From positions 186,001 to 250,000 of the forward strand of contig NZ_JAJBZT010000003.1 of the NCBI RefSeq assembly GCF_020564625.1: 64,000 nucleotides of DNA. Reading direction: 5' to 3'. Shown here piece after piece: positions 26,731-41,890 of this stretch; position 1 is the stretch's first letter; each line of letters opens with the position of its first letter. Both the position numbers and the translations under genes were made by a program. The notes below the pieces were generated by a model. That model searched no databases, had not been told where the DNA came from, and worked only from the letters and a program-made list of their open reading frames with translations. This DNA comes from Leeia speluncae (GTDB lineage: Bacteria; Pseudomonadota; Gammaproteobacteria; Burkholderiales; Leeiaceae).

Positions 26731-27654
26731 ATGCCAGCATCTCCAGCCGATATTGCGCGCATTGCACTGATTCGCTTAGCCGAACAGGCTTTGCCACCGA
26801 CACCAGAAAATTACGCCCGCTTCTATTATGAAGTGACCGGCGACACGCCGCCTGCAGCCGAAAAAAATGCAGGTATTGATGAGGCTTTTGTCGGGCAATT
26901 ACATGAAGTAGTTAATTCAGCATCGTCCACCACGCTAAATCTGATTCAGTACTTAGGCGGCTCAAACCAGAGTATTTCTCAATCGATTGAACACTTAAGT
27001 GAAATAGAAGAGAAACAGCAGATCATGTCGTTGTTAGGCTCTATACTGGAAACCACTCGATCGATGCATTTGACGGTGGAAAGCTCTCGAGTCGAGCTAA
27101 ATGAAACTCGCCAATCTTTACAGACATTGCAGCAAGAAATTGAAGAAACCCAGCACGGGATTCATCACGATCAATTGACTGGCGCACAAAACCGTTTGGG
27201 CATGGATAAAACACTAGCAAGAGAAGTGTTAAAAGCTCAGCAGAACAAAGGGCGCTTGACCATTTGCCTACTATCGGTCGATAGTTTTAATGATTACAAA
27301 GCCAACTTTGGCATTGACCTATCAGGAAAAATTTTGCAACACCTCGTCACCATTAGCCGATCTGTCATGAGGGATTCTGACAGCATGGTGAGATATGGGG
27401 ATGAAGAATTTTTACTCATTCTTCCTGAAACCGATCTGAAAGGTGCCAAATTTGTTTTAGACCGCTTGCAATTGATTCTGCAACGCTCGTCTATGTATGT
27501 TCAAAACGAAAAAGTCACCATCTCTATTTCTGGTGGCATTGCACAAATGGGCGGCCAAGAACGTGTTCAAGCCTTGGTTGTCCGCGCAGATAGAGCACTT
27601 TACCACGCCAGAGCAAACGGGCATGCGCAAATTACATTTGCAAAAGACGCTTGA
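26731..27654 (+). CDS. GGDEF-domain protein with degenerate active site and intact I-site motif
   Basis: A 307-residue cytoplasmic protein. Residues 1-35 carry the betaproteobacterial motif LPPTPENYARFYYEV, residues 80-145 form a helical linker, and residues 146-305 form a GGDEF fold. The signature reads RYGDEEF (221-227), so the second Gly is Asp. The metal-binding D-x-D-x-F-K motif reads S182-V-D-S-F-N, and the substrate N-D pair is K190-A191. The inhibitory RxxD motif R214-D217 is kept at the correct 5-residue spacing. It is therefore more likely a c-di-GMP-binding effector than an active cyclase, which is inference. Monocistronic. Confidence 0.87.
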   Translation: MPASPADIARIALIRLAEQALPPTPENYARFYYEVTGDTPPAAEKNAGIDEAFVGQLHEVVNSASSTTLNLIQYLGGSNQSISQSIEHLSEIEEKQQIMSLLGSILETTRSMHLTVESSRVELNETRQSLQTLQQEIEETQHGIHHDQLTGAQNRLGMDKTLAREVLKAQQNKGRLTICLLSVDSFNDYKANFGIDLSGKILQHLVTISRSVMRDSDSMVRYGDEEFLLILPETDLKGAKFVLDRLQLILQRSSMYVQNEKVTISISGGIAQMGGQERVQALVVRADRALYHARANGHAQITFAKDA

Positions 27655-27695
27655 TCGCGATATCTCTAGTTTTCGGAAACGAAATGTAAACCAGA

Positions 27696-27731
27696 AAATA
27701 AATAAGGCTGCCTAGGCAGCCTTATTTATTT
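27696..27731. terminator. Bidirectional terminator between GGDEF gene and etfA
   Basis: A perfect 17-bp stem, with AAATAAATAAGGCTGCC (27696-27712) and its complement (27715-27731) around a 2-base TA loop. It serves two convergent genes. Confidence 0.9.
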
Positions 27732-27752
27732 GTGCACGCGAACAAAAATTAC

Positions 27753-28685
27753 TTACAGTGCTTTCACCAACTCTGGCACAACGGTAAATAAATCACCCAC
27801 AATACCGTAATCTGCCACTTGGAAAATTGGTGCTTCTTCATCTTTGTTGATCGCAACAATGACTTTACTAGCAGACATACCTGCAATGTGCTGAATTGCA
27901 CCAGAGATACCCACCGCAAAGTAAATTTCAGGCGCAACCACTTTGCCTGTTTGGCCTACTTGATAATCGTTTGGCGCGTAACCAGCATCCACCGCCGCGC
28001 GTGAGGCACCTAATGCGGCACTTAGTTTATCTGCAAGCGGTGTTAACACTGCATTGAAGTTTTCTGCAGACGCCAATGCGCGACCACCAGACACCACCAC
28101 TCGTGCGGTCGCTAATTCTGGACGATCGTACTTTGCCATTTCTGCATTTACAAACTTAGACTTGCCACTGTCTGCGGTCGCTGCTACAGCTTCAATACTT
28201 GCTGAACCGGTGTTACTAACATCTGCATCAAATGCAGTTGGGCGCACAGTAACAAACTTGATTGGATCGTTACTTTTTACGGTAGCTAATACGTTACCCG
28301 CATAAATTGGACGCACAAAAGTATCTGCGGATTCAACAGCAACAATGTCAGAAACCATTGAAACATCACACAATGCTGCTGCGCGTGGCAGATAGTTTTT
28401 ACCCGCAGTGGTTGCTGGCGCCAATACAGCCTCATACGCTTTAGCGAGCGACGCAATTAGGCTACCCATGTTTTCAGCCAATTGATGCGCATACACTTCT
28501 GCGTCAGCCACTAGCACTTTTGCTACGCCAGTTGCTTTTGCTGCAGCTTCTGCTACGGTTGCGCATTGAAACCCTGCAACCAATACGTGAACATCGGCAC
28601 CCACTTTGCGAGCTGCAGCGATAGTTTTTAGGGTAGCAACTTTTAATTCTTTATTATCGTGTTCTGCAATGACTAATACGCTCAT
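27753..28685 (-). CDS. etfA: Electron transfer flavoprotein alpha subunit
   Basis: A 310-residue subunit that carries the FAD of the EtfAB dimer and passes electrons from acyl-CoA and other dehydrogenases to ETF-ubiquinone oxidoreductase. The C-terminal FAD domain shows [48 protein letters not shown] and [14 protein letters not shown]. Its start overlaps the etfB stop by 4 bases, coupling the two. No dehydrogenase is adjacent. Confidence 0.96.
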   Translation of the reverse strand: MSVLVIAEHDNKELKVATLKTIAAARKVGADVHVLVAGFQCATVAEAAAKATGVAKVLVADAEVYAHQLAENMGSLIASLAKAYEAVLAPATTAGKNYLPRAAALCDVSMVSDIVAVESADTFVRPIYAGNVLATVKSNDPIKFVTVRPTAFDADVSNTGSASIEAVAATADSGKSKFVNAEMAKYDRPELATARVVVSGGRALASAENFNAVLTPLADKLSAALGASRAAVDAGYAPNDYQVGQTGKVVAPEIYFAVGISGAIQHIAGMSASKVIVAINKDEEAPIFQVADYGIVGDLFTVVPELVKAL

Positions 28686-29434
28686 GACAGCACCTTTGCT
28701 TCAGTACGGAGTTTTTCAACTAGTTCTGCAACACTAGCCACTTTTTTACCTGCAGCACGTGCCGCAGGCTCAGCCATTTTGACCACTGTAATGCGTGGAG
28801 CAACATCTACGTTTAAAGCGGCTGGCGTCGTGGTTTCGATTGGCTTTTTCTTTGCTGCCATAATATTTGGCAATTTGATAAAGCGCGGCTCATTTAGGCG
28901 CAAGTCGGTAGTGATCACCGCTGGCAAACTAATTTCAATCGTTTCTAGACCGCCGTCAATTTCTCGAGTCACGGTTAACGCGTCGCCATTCACTTCGACT
29001 TTTGAAGCAAATGTACCTTGCGGGAAGCCGGTTAGCGCAGCCAACATTTGACCAGTCTGGTTTGCGTCGTCATCAATCGCTTGCTTACCAAGAATCACTA
29101 ATTGAGGTTGCTCTTTCTCGATCACCGCTTTTAGTAACTTTGCGACGGCTAATGGCTCTAGCTTTTGATCTGTCTCAACCAAAATGCCACGGTCAGCACC
29201 CATAGCCAAAGCAGTGCGTAGCGTTTCTTGGCATTGCGTCACACCCAAAGACACAGCGACAACTTCAGTTGCCTTGCCTGCTTCTTTTAAACGAATTGCT
29301 TCTTCTACCGCAATTTCATCAAAAGGGTTCATCGACATTTTTACGTTAGCAATATCAACATCACTACCGTCGGTTTTTACACGTACCTTGACGTTGTAAT
29401 CCACAACGCGCTTAACTGCGACTAGGACTTTCAT
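28682..29434 (-). CDS. etfB: Electron transfer flavoprotein beta subunit
   Basis: A 250-residue subunit holding AMP. It starts [19 protein letters not shown] and includes [18 protein letters not shown] and [20 protein letters not shown]; the C-terminal recognition loop [20 protein letters not shown] is the EtfB signature. SD AGGAGG lies 3 bases before the ATG. First gene of etfBA. Confidence 0.96.
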   Translation of the reverse strand: MKVLVAVKRVVDYNVKVRVKTDGSDVDIANVKMSMNPFDEIAVEEAIRLKEAGKATEVVAVSLGVTQCQETLRTALAMGADRGILVETDQKLEPLAVAKLLKAVIEKEQPQLVILGKQAIDDDANQTGQMLAALTGFPQGTFASKVEVNGDALTVTREIDGGLETIEISLPAVITTDLRLNEPRFIKLPNIMAAKKKPIETTTPAALNVDVAPRITVVKMAEPAARAAGKKVASVAELVEKLRTEAKVLS

Positions 29435-29868
29435 ACGCCTCCTGCTGGCATGAAGAGTTAATTAGTAGTAGTTGGCATAAAACACTTTGTAGCCAACTAA
29501 TTTGGCTGAACACAAGTGCATTTCAGCCTAAAAGTGAATTCGATAACTTTATATTTTAACAGGCTTAACTATATGCGTTAAGCCAATCGCCGTGAATTAA
29601 CGACAAAGTTCATCATGAATACCAATTTGCATGATGAATTTTAATAGGCGCCCCTTATTGCACCCATTTAATTCTGCAATGCGGAATAAGGTTCCGCAAT
29701 TTAATGTATCATACAATAAATACAACCGTTTTACCTAACACTGCAAATATGATGTGTATCAAAGAGAGCCAAAGTAGCGAAGTCTTTCTAACATGCTCTG
29801 ATTCCAAATTCTGGCATTGCCGCTTATGATATTTGCAACTCAATACCTTAACCTCAAGGAGTTTTAGG
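29435..29868. other. Divergent intergenic region etfB / phaJ-like gene
   Basis: 434 bases without a gene. It has two inverted repeats, TTCATCATG/CATGATGAA (29609-29638) and TGCGGAA/TTCCGCA (29680-29698), placed between the two divergent starts, and the ribosome-binding site AAGGAG of the right-hand gene. Confidence 0.6.
29680..29698. promoter_or_regulatory. Candidate operator TGCGGAA-N5-TTCCGCA
   Basis: Perfect 7-base arms with a 5-base spacer. Arms of the GCGGAA/TTCCGC kind are common for IclR-family regulators, which is recalled and not proven here. It lies 246 bases from etfB and 171 bases from the phaJ-like start. Confidence 0.35.
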
Positions 29869-30294
29869 ATGTCGCAAGATTGTGTTTACATTGAAGAGAT
29901 GGAAGTGGGTCAATTTGCAGAAATTGGTCGCACCATTACCGATGCAGATATTGTGATGTATGCCGGCGTCAGTGGCGACACCAACCCTGCTCACCTGAAT
30001 CAACAATATGCAGAAGCCACCATGTTTAAAGGCCGCATTGCACACGGCATGTTAACTGCCGGTCAAATTTCAGCCGTTATTGGCACTCGTCTACCAGGAC
30101 CTGGCAGTATTTACATGAGCCAAAGCTTAAAGTTTAAGGCGCCAGTTCGCCCTGGCGATACAGTCATTACCCGGGCAACGGTTACCGCGATTGATTTAGC
30201 AAAAAAACGAGTGACCCTAGCAACTGTTTGTAAGGTGGGTGAAACGATTGTGCTTGAAGGCGAAGCATTAGTACTTGCTCCTAGCAAGGGCTAA
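29869..30294 (+). CDS. phaJ: (R)-specific enoyl-CoA hydratase, MaoC/PhaJ type
   Basis: A 141-residue hot-dog-fold hydratase. The hydratase-2 motif is complete: GDTNPAHLNQQYAEATMFKG with catalytic Asp37 and His42, then RIAHGMLTAG. Such enzymes convert trans-2-enoyl-CoA to (R)-3-hydroxyacyl-CoA, linking beta-oxidation to polyhydroxyalkanoate or other (R)-acyl products. The ATG at 29869 has AAGGAG at the right distance; the frame extends upstream to a TTG but without support. The neighbouring etfBA fits a fatty-acid role. No PHA synthase is in the window. Confidence 0.87.
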   Translation: MSQDCVYIEEMEVGQFAEIGRTITDADIVMYAGVSGDTNPAHLNQQYAEATMFKGRIAHGMLTAGQISAVIGTRLPGPGSIYMSQSLKFKAPVRPGDTVITRATVTAIDLAKKRVTLATVCKVGETIVLEGEALVLAPSKG

Positions 30295-30300
30295 TTACAA

Positions 30301-30330
30301 AAAAACAGAGGCTGATAAATCAGCCTCTGT
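30301..30330. terminator. Terminator between phaJ-like and OmpW-like genes
   Basis: ACAGAGGCTGAT (30305-30316) pairs perfectly with ATCAGCCTCTGT (30319-30330). On the minus strand it runs into TTTTTTT, making it best for the OmpW-like gene; on the plus strand the tail is poor. Confidence 0.82.
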
Positions 30331-30369
30331 TCAATACGCCAACTCAATGAGCGGATATAGCTACATCAC

Positions 30370-30987
30370 TTAGAAACGATATCCAATACCAATACCAAAC
30401 AAGACTGGATCAAGCTTCACGCGTGAAACTTTCTGATTAGAACTATCTAGCACATCGCTACGAAGGCGGAGTTTTTTCAAATCCACATTCAAGTAAACGT
30501 TTTTACCCAGTTTATAATCAAAACCTACTTGAAGAGCAAGTCCGGTACTGTGGTTATCTAAGTGATAAGCCCCGTTAGCGATCTGTTCTTTACTAATCAA
30601 AGTATAGTTAACACCGGCACCAACGTACGGACGGAAATTACCTTCAGGATTAAAATGATACTGAGCTAGCAAGGTTGGAGGTAGATGCTTAAACGTACCG
30701 ATTTTGTCACCATCCAGATATACATTTTGCTTCTGAGGTACTGTCAACACTAATTCTGCAGCAATGTTTGGTGTAAAGAAATAGCTAACATCCAACTCTG
30801 GAATTACTTTGTTATTTACAGTAAGGCGGTTGCTTGCACCTGTTCCTGAAACTGGATCAGACTTTTGGGCCATATCTAAATTCACTGCCCTTGCACGAAT
30901 CATCCAATTACCTTCATCTTCAGCTTTTACAGCAAGAGATGCACACAACCCGGTAACTAAAACCGCTGACAAAAGTTTGCAATTCAT
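30370..30987 (-). CDS. OmpW-family outer-membrane protein
   Basis: A 205-residue small beta-barrel protein. Signal peptide MNCKLLSAVLVTGLCASLAVKA precedes EDEGNWMIRARAVNL, the typical OmpW opening (a signal peptide followed by W-x-x-R-x-R). IPELDVSYFFTPNIAAELVL and HLPPTLLAQYHF are family hallmarks, and the barrel ends GIGIGYRF. OmpW proteins are eight-stranded barrels with a narrow hydrophobic channel. ATG at 30987 follows TGGAG. Monocistronic. Confidence 0.9.
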   Translation of the reverse strand: MNCKLLSAVLVTGLCASLAVKAEDEGNWMIRARAVNLDMAQKSDPVSGTGASNRLTVNNKVIPELDVSYFFTPNIAAELVLTVPQKQNVYLDGDKIGTFKHLPPTLLAQYHFNPEGNFRPYVGAGVNYTLISKEQIANGAYHLDNHSTGLALQVGFDYKLGKNVYLNVDLKKLRLRSDVLDSSNQKVSRVKLDPVLFGIGIGYRF

Positions 30988-31126
30988 TTTTTTACTCCAC
31001 ATGTAATCACTTCATTTAACACGGAGCAATTGTCCACACCTCAGCGAGTACGAAAATTGACTCAAGTCAAATTTCAAAAACGCGGAGACAGAAAATGATC
31101 AAACCTTTAGCTAGCAAACTGTTTTG

Positions 31127-31984
31127 TCACATTAATTGACCTAATATCCCAACAAACACAGCCAAGCCAAACCAGTTGTTATGCAAAAAGGCCTTGAAGC
31201 ATTTGGCACGTTCTCTGGTTCGGATTAAGAAATAGTGATACACCGCAATCAAACCCGCAACAACCAATCCACCGTAATAGATCATGCCTAAGTGGTGCAC
31301 CATCCCAACCGCCACCAAAATTGCTAATGCAATGGCGTAGCAGAGCATGATGATTGCGACGTCAAATCGTCCAAAAGTGAGCGCTGACGTTTTAATGCCG
31401 ATACGAATATCATCGTTTCGATCCACCATGGCGTATTCAGTATCGTAAGCAATTGTCCATAATACGTTAGCGACTAATAACCACCATGCAATAGCGGGCA
31501 CCTCACCAACAATTGCCGCATACGCCATCGGGATACCAAAACCAAAAGCAATCCCTAAATAGGCCTGAGGAATCGCAAAGAACCGTTTAAAAAAGGGATA
31601 TGTACCAGCCAAAATGGCTGCTGGAATAGTCATTAGCAAGGATAATGTTGGGAGAGGAAGTGCAATTAATAGCGCCATGAGCGCCAAAACAACTGCCACC
31701 ACAATGGCTTCTTTTGGAGAGACCTCGCCAGATACGATGGGACGCTTTGCGGTACGTTCTACGTGGCCATCAAAATCCCGATCCGCCCAATCATTGACAG
31801 CACAACCAGCAGAACGCATCAGAACGGTTCCCACCATGAAGATTACTACCAACATTGGGTCTGGGCGCCCTGCACTTGCTAACCATAACGCCCATAGGGT
31901 TGGCCACATCAAGAGGAGTGAGCCAATCGGCTTATCTAAACGAACAAGTCTCGCATAAGCGTGTAATTTATTGCTAAGCGTCAT
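31127..31984 (-). CDS. ubiA: 4-hydroxybenzoate octaprenyltransferase
   Basis: A 285-residue membrane prenyltransferase that joins the polyprenyl tail to 4-hydroxybenzoate in ubiquinone synthesis. The two Asp-rich motifs are [19 protein letters not shown] and [16 protein letters not shown]. About eight membrane helices. Its start overlaps the end of ubiC by 11 bases, so the two early steps are coupled. Confidence 0.95.
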   Translation of the reverse strand: MTLSNKLHAYARLVRLDKPIGSLLLMWPTLWALWLASAGRPDPMLVVIFMVGTVLMRSAGCAVNDWADRDFDGHVERTAKRPIVSGEVSPKEAIVVAVVLALMALLIALPLPTLSLLMTIPAAILAGTYPFFKRFFAIPQAYLGIAFGFGIPMAYAAIVGEVPAIAWWLLVANVLWTIAYDTEYAMVDRNDDIRIGIKTSALTFGRFDVAIIMLCYAIALAILVAVGMVHHLGMIYYGGLVVAGLIAVYHYFLIRTRERAKCFKAFLHNNWFGLAVFVGILGQLM

Positions 31985-32561
31985 GGCTGCGATAAATCCT
32001 TTTCCATAAAGCAGGTAAAAATATCTCTGTCACCATTAGCGGTGTATTGTTACGAACAAAAATAGAGCGTCGTGCCCACAGTGGCTCGGACAAATGCTTG
32101 TCGATTTGCTTGACTTGCTGATATAGCGGATGAAATGGGTTAATGCGCGCATAAGATAACGGTAAGCGAAGTACGCTAGGGTCTGTGAACAACACTTCCG
32201 CAAGCGGTCTTCTTGCTAGCGTATACAGCGATTTCCAAACTTGCTTCACGCCAGTGAGAGAAGTGATACTGTGGGCGACTACCATTGGCTCATCATCTAG
32301 CGTTAGGCAAACATCTCTCTGCCAGACCTGTTGCCTTTTGGGCAATGCAATTGACGCCCATTCATCCGGCAAGACAAAGCCATGCCCGGACTTCATCAGG
32401 GTGACCGCAAAATTGGGGCTTAATTGTTTTAAACGCCAGGTAAGTGAACCCGCTGAACTTAGCCATCGCCACGCAAGTGGTGAAGCAATGACTCTTGCCT
32501 GTGTCCAAACAGGATCAGACAGTGAGTAGGTATTAGCAGCTTGTCGATATCGAGGTTTCAT
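31974..32561 (-). CDS. ubiC: Chorismate pyruvate-lyase
   Basis: A 195-residue cytoplasmic enzyme forming 4-hydroxybenzoate and pyruvate from chorismate, the first committed step of ubiquinone synthesis. The active-site Arg lies in [34 protein letters not shown] and [23 protein letters not shown] follow the UbiC pattern, the last containing the catalytic Glu. ATG at 32561 is the family-like start; in-frame ATGs lie upstream. Followed by ubiA. Confidence 0.92.
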   Translation of the reverse strand: MKPRYRQAANTYSLSDPVWTQARVIASPLAWRWLSSAGSLTWRLKQLSPNFAVTLMKSGHGFVLPDEWASIALPKRQQVWQRDVCLTLDDEPMVVAHSITSLTGVKQVWKSLYTLARRPLAEVLFTDPSVLRLPLSYARINPFHPLYQQVKQIDKHLSEPLWARRSIFVRNNTPLMVTEIFLPALWKRIYRSHDA

Positions 32562-32619
32562 ACGGCGCATATTATGCCAGAGCAACCTTCGATTGCCGAT
32601 CTATTCTATTCAATCTAGT

Positions 32620-33441
32620 TTATTCCCCTACCCCAACATCTGAAACAGTTTCTCGCAAAAAGAGAGAAAACAATTCGGACTGTGAATTAATGCCCAACTT
32701 TGAATATAAGTGTTTACGATGCACTTTGACGGTTTCTGTCGCAATTCCTAAGCGAGAAGCAATCCCTTTCGAAGAAAAGCCGCTTAACATTAATCGACTA
32801 ATTTCTAGTTCTCTTGTGGTGAGCGTACTATTGCCCAAGTTGAATTTAGCATTCACTAATGCAGAGACTCGCTCTTTAGTGGCCGGGCGAGAACCAGATA
32901 AGACCGTGTTAGCTTTAATTTGCTCGAAATGCCAACGCTGCCGTAATAAAGGGATTAACCATTGTGACAATATCTCTAACAGACTGAGTGCGGTCGGCGG
33001 AATTCGCTGATGCGAACCTAGCGATAAGCACAAGGTCGCTTCATTTGGTAGCAAGCAATTAATTTGCAGTTCGTCTTCCACAATATTTAAGCGAAAATAC
33101 CGTTGGTAGTACTCAGTCGCTTTGAATCGATCCGGTGCCACATCGTCTAGCCGCACCAAACCTTCTTTACGATTTTCTCTGGACGCGATAAAGAACGGAT
33201 CTAATACATAAAGGCCATTGAGATAATCTTCAAATAACGGATCAGCCAAACCGTCATCCATTGGCATCTCTGCTAATACGTTTGGAGGAGAGTGATCTGT
33301 AAAAACTAATGCGACCCAGCTATCAAAATGCACATAATCAGATAATACGCGGGTCAATTTAAGCCAAAAATCGTCTTGATCTAAGGACTCGATCACCACA
33401 CCAACCGCGCGGTGCCACACAAAATTATCCAATGACAGCAT
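32620..33441 (-). CDS. LuxR-type transcriptional regulator
   Basis: A 273-residue regulator. The C-terminal helix-turn-helix is LTTRELEISRLMLSGFSSKG through TVKVHRKHLYSKLGI. The N-terminal 190 residues do not resemble acyl-homoserine-lactone or response-regulator receiver domains that I recognise; they include several Trp/Tyr and may sense a small molecule. It is transcribed divergently from the nitrilase-permease pair, so controlling that pair is likely. ATG at 33441 is chosen over a TTG. Confidence 0.88.
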   Translation of the reverse strand: MLSLDNFVWHRAVGVVIESLDQDDFWLKLTRVLSDYVHFDSWVALVFTDHSPPNVLAEMPMDDGLADPLFEDYLNGLYVLDPFFIASRENRKEGLVRLDDVAPDRFKATEYYQRYFRLNIVEDELQINCLLPNEATLCLSLGSHQRIPPTALSLLEILSQWLIPLLRQRWHFEQIKANTVLSGSRPATKERVSALVNAKFNLGNSTLTTRELEISRLMLSGFSSKGIASRLGIATETVKVHRKHLYSKLGINSQSELFSLFLRETVSDVGVGE

Positions 33442-33611
33442 CCCTATACCCCCCAAAGGTTACCCCTAATGCGTAATGTCTAAATATTTTTTCTAAACCT
33501 ATACTTGCTGACATTACTGATTCATCCACATTATAAAGAGATTCATCAAATACTCTGTATTACTTGATGCAAATCTCGGTATTAGATCAACGTGCTTTCG
33601 GAGCGTGACAC

Positions 33612-34427
33612 GTGAATATTCAATTAGCCCAAATTAGTTCGGAAGATGGTGTTACTCAACCCAATCTAGCCAAGGTGTTGTCGATTATCGAGTCTGCAGC
33701 AGCGGAGACAGACCTGATTGTCTTTCCAGAAACTTGCTTGATGGGTTTTCCAACAGCAGAACAAGTCGCTTCTGTTGCTGAAACCGAAGATGGCCCGACC
33801 CTTGCAGCTGTGCAAGCCGCGATTAATAAAAAACAAATTTCTGTTGCACTAGGATTTGCAGAGGTAGAAGACGGCCACTTTTACAACACCACGGTCTTAA
33901 TGTCGCCAGAAGGTATTCACCTGAAATACCGTAAAACTCACTTATGGGCATCGGATATTGGCGTATTTGAGCCGGGTAACCAGCTAGTAACCGGCATGTG
34001 GAAAGGAATTCGGGTTGGCATTTTGATTTGCTTTGACATTGAATTCCCAGAAACCGCGCGCGCCCTCGCCGCACAAGGAGCGGAACTACTCTTAGTCACA
34101 AACGGCAATATGGACCCTTATGGCCCGGTTCACCGCGTACTAATTACCGCGCGTGCGATGGAAAACCAAATCTTTGCAGTGATGGTGAACCGTTGCGGTA
34201 CCGGTGGCGATTTAGTGTTTGCGGGAGAAAGCGCTGTCGTCAACCCATTTGGTGAAGTCATTACGGCTTTAGGGCGCGAAGAAAGCTTTGCTCAGGTTTC
34301 TTTAGATATGGCTTTCGTTGAGAAAAGCCGTACAGATTACCAATACCTTGCGCTTCGCCGTATTCAGCAAGTAGGAACGCTAGTAGAAGGTAACGAAGGT
34401 CAACGCGCATTTGTAATTTCTGAATAA
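33612..34427 (+). CDS. Carbon-nitrogen hydrolase (nitrilase superfamily)
   Basis: A 271-residue cytoplasmic amidase-type enzyme. The catalytic triad is present: Glu in VFPETCLMGF, Lys in LKYRKTHLWA and Cys in GILICFDIEFPE, plus the second Glu. Size and sequence suit N-carbamoyl or amide hydrolysis rather than nitrile hydrolysis. GTG start behind CGGAG. It forms a unit with the amino-acid permease downstream and faces a LuxR regulator, suggesting uptake and deamidation of a nitrogen compound. Substrate unknown. Confidence 0.87.
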   Translation: MNIQLAQISSEDGVTQPNLAKVLSIIESAAAETDLIVFPETCLMGFPTAEQVASVAETEDGPTLAAVQAAINKKQISVALGFAEVEDGHFYNTTVLMSPEGIHLKYRKTHLWASDIGVFEPGNQLVTGMWKGIRVGILICFDIEFPETARALAAQGAELLLVTNGNMDPYGPVHRVLITARAMENQIFAVMVNRCGTGGDLVFAGESAVVNPFGEVITALGREESFAQVSLDMAFVEKSRTDYQYLALRRIQQVGTLVEGNEGQRAFVISE

Positions 34428-34506
34428 GTTGTTTGTGTGAAATTGCGCCCTGAGGAGGGTGCTTTTTGGATGTAGTGAAGTCACTACATTGTTTAGGGAG
34501 AGAGTA

Positions 34507-35829
34507 ATGAGTGGTTTAAAACGATCGTTGACGTTAAGTTCGGTGGTCTTGTTTGGCTTAGCCTACATGACCCCAATTATTGTATTAGGTACATATGGCC
34601 TTATGGCGACCACCACCCAAGGGGTAACTGCCGGTGCATATGCACTCGCATTAATCGCCATGCTAATGACGGCATATAGTTATGGAAAAATGGCGGCAGA
34701 GTACCCAGTTGCTGGTTCTGCTTATACCTATGCGCGTAAAGCAATTAACCCGAAACTAGGTTTTCTGGTGGGCTGGGCGGTTTTATTAGATTATCTATTT
34801 TTACCGATGGTGATCTGGCTATTTGGCGCAGTGTACCTAAATAGCGCCTTCCCCAATGTGCAAATGTCAGTTTGGATTATCGGTTTTATCGTGGTGACTA
34901 CCTGCATTAATATTGCTGGCATTAAGTTTGCGAACACCATCAACTACCTAATGATGTTGACGCAAATGCTGGTTTTAATCGCCTTTGTGTTACTTGCTAT
35001 TCACTATGTAGCCGGTGATGCGACCAAGTCTTTCTTTGATCTATCTCCGTTTTATCAGCCAAAAGTACAGCTTTCATTAGTAATGGCCGGTGCGGCGATT
35101 GCTTGTTACTCTTTTCTTGGCTTTGATGCGGTGACCACGCTAACAGAAGAAACCGTTCACCCGAAGAAAACCATCCCAAAAGCCATTATGTTGGTTACCT
35201 TGTTTGGTGGTGGTATATTTATTGTGACTTCATTCTTTGTGGGTTTAGCTCACCCAGGTTTAAACTATCAATCACCAGATGCGGCGGCGTCTGAAATCGC
35301 CAAAAATATTGGTGGTGACATTTTTGTCTCAATCTTCCTGATTGGTCTAATCATTGGTCAATTTGCTTCTGGATTGTCTGCGCAAGCCAGTGCCTCTCGC
35401 TTAATCTATGCAATGGGACGTGATGGTGTGTTACCAAAAGGTTTGTTTGGTAAATTACATAATAAATTCCAAACACCGGCTTTTAACATTGTTTTATGTG
35501 GCGTTGTTGCATTACTCGCACTGACCATGGATGTCAGCACATCCGTTTCATTCATTAACTTTGGTGCGTTCTTGGCATTCACTAGCGTGAACATTTCTGT
35601 GATTGCGCGCTTTTATATTCGCAGAACAGAACCATCTCCACGTGACTTTATTCGCTTTCTGCTTATCCCCGCACTTGGTGCTGTTGCCGATTTATGGTTA
35701 TTGGTTAGCTTGGATGGACATGCCATCAAGTTAGGTCTTGGTTGGTTGGCGGTAGGCGTAGTTTATCTGGCCTATTTAACAAAAGGTTTTAAACAAGAGC
35801 CGCCAGAAATGGACTTTAGCGAATCGTAA
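34507..35829 (+). CDS. APC-family amino acid permease
   Basis: A 440-residue inner-membrane transporter with about twelve hydrophobic segments. The first helix carries the APC motif VLFGLAYMTPIIVLGTYG; later ACYSFLGFDAVTTLTEETVHP and GLSAQASASRLIYAMGRDGVLP are standard for the family. The ATG at 34507 follows GGGAGAGAG. It lies 79 bases after the nitrilase-like gene and is followed by a terminator. Likely imports the substrate of that enzyme, or its product. Confidence 0.92.
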   Translation: MSGLKRSLTLSSVVLFGLAYMTPIIVLGTYGLMATTTQGVTAGAYALALIAMLMTAYSYGKMAAEYPVAGSAYTYARKAINPKLGFLVGWAVLLDYLFLPMVIWLFGAVYLNSAFPNVQMSVWIIGFIVVTTCINIAGIKFANTINYLMMLTQMLVLIAFVLLAIHYVAGDATKSFFDLSPFYQPKVQLSLVMAGAAIACYSFLGFDAVTTLTEETVHPKKTIPKAIMLVTLFGGGIFIVTSFFVGLAHPGLNYQSPDAAASEIAKNIGGDIFVSIFLIGLIIGQFASGLSAQASASRLIYAMGRDGVLPKGLFGKLHNKFQTPAFNIVLCGVVALLALTMDVSTSVSFINFGAFLAFTSVNISVIARFYIRRTEPSPRDFIRFLLIPALGAVADLWLLVSLDGHAIKLGLGWLAVGVVYLAYLTKGFKQEPPEMDFSES

Positions 35830-35841
35830 GATTGCGAAGTG

Positions 35842-35876
35842 AAAAAAATGGCGGCCAAGTAGGTCGCCATTTTTTA
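35842..35876 (+). terminator. Terminator after the APC permease gene
   Basis: ATGGCGGCC (35848-35856) pairs with GGTCGCCAT (35862-35870), one G-U, loop AAGTA, followed by TTTTTT. Confidence 0.88.
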
Positions 35877-35895
35877 TTGCTAGTACAACCGCACA

Positions 35896-35935
35896 AAACA
35901 AAACGGCAGAAGATTGCTCTTCTGCCGTTTTGTTT
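35896..35935. terminator. Bidirectional terminator before gltD
   Basis: A perfect 18-bp stem: AAACAAAACGGCAGAAGA (35896-35913) and its complement (35918-35935), loop TTGC. On the minus strand it follows the gltD stop and ends in TTTTGTTT. Confidence 0.9.
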
Positions 35936-35967
35936 ATCAATACGACCTTTAGGTAGTATTGCTTACC

Positions 35968-41890
<5,923 letters not shown>

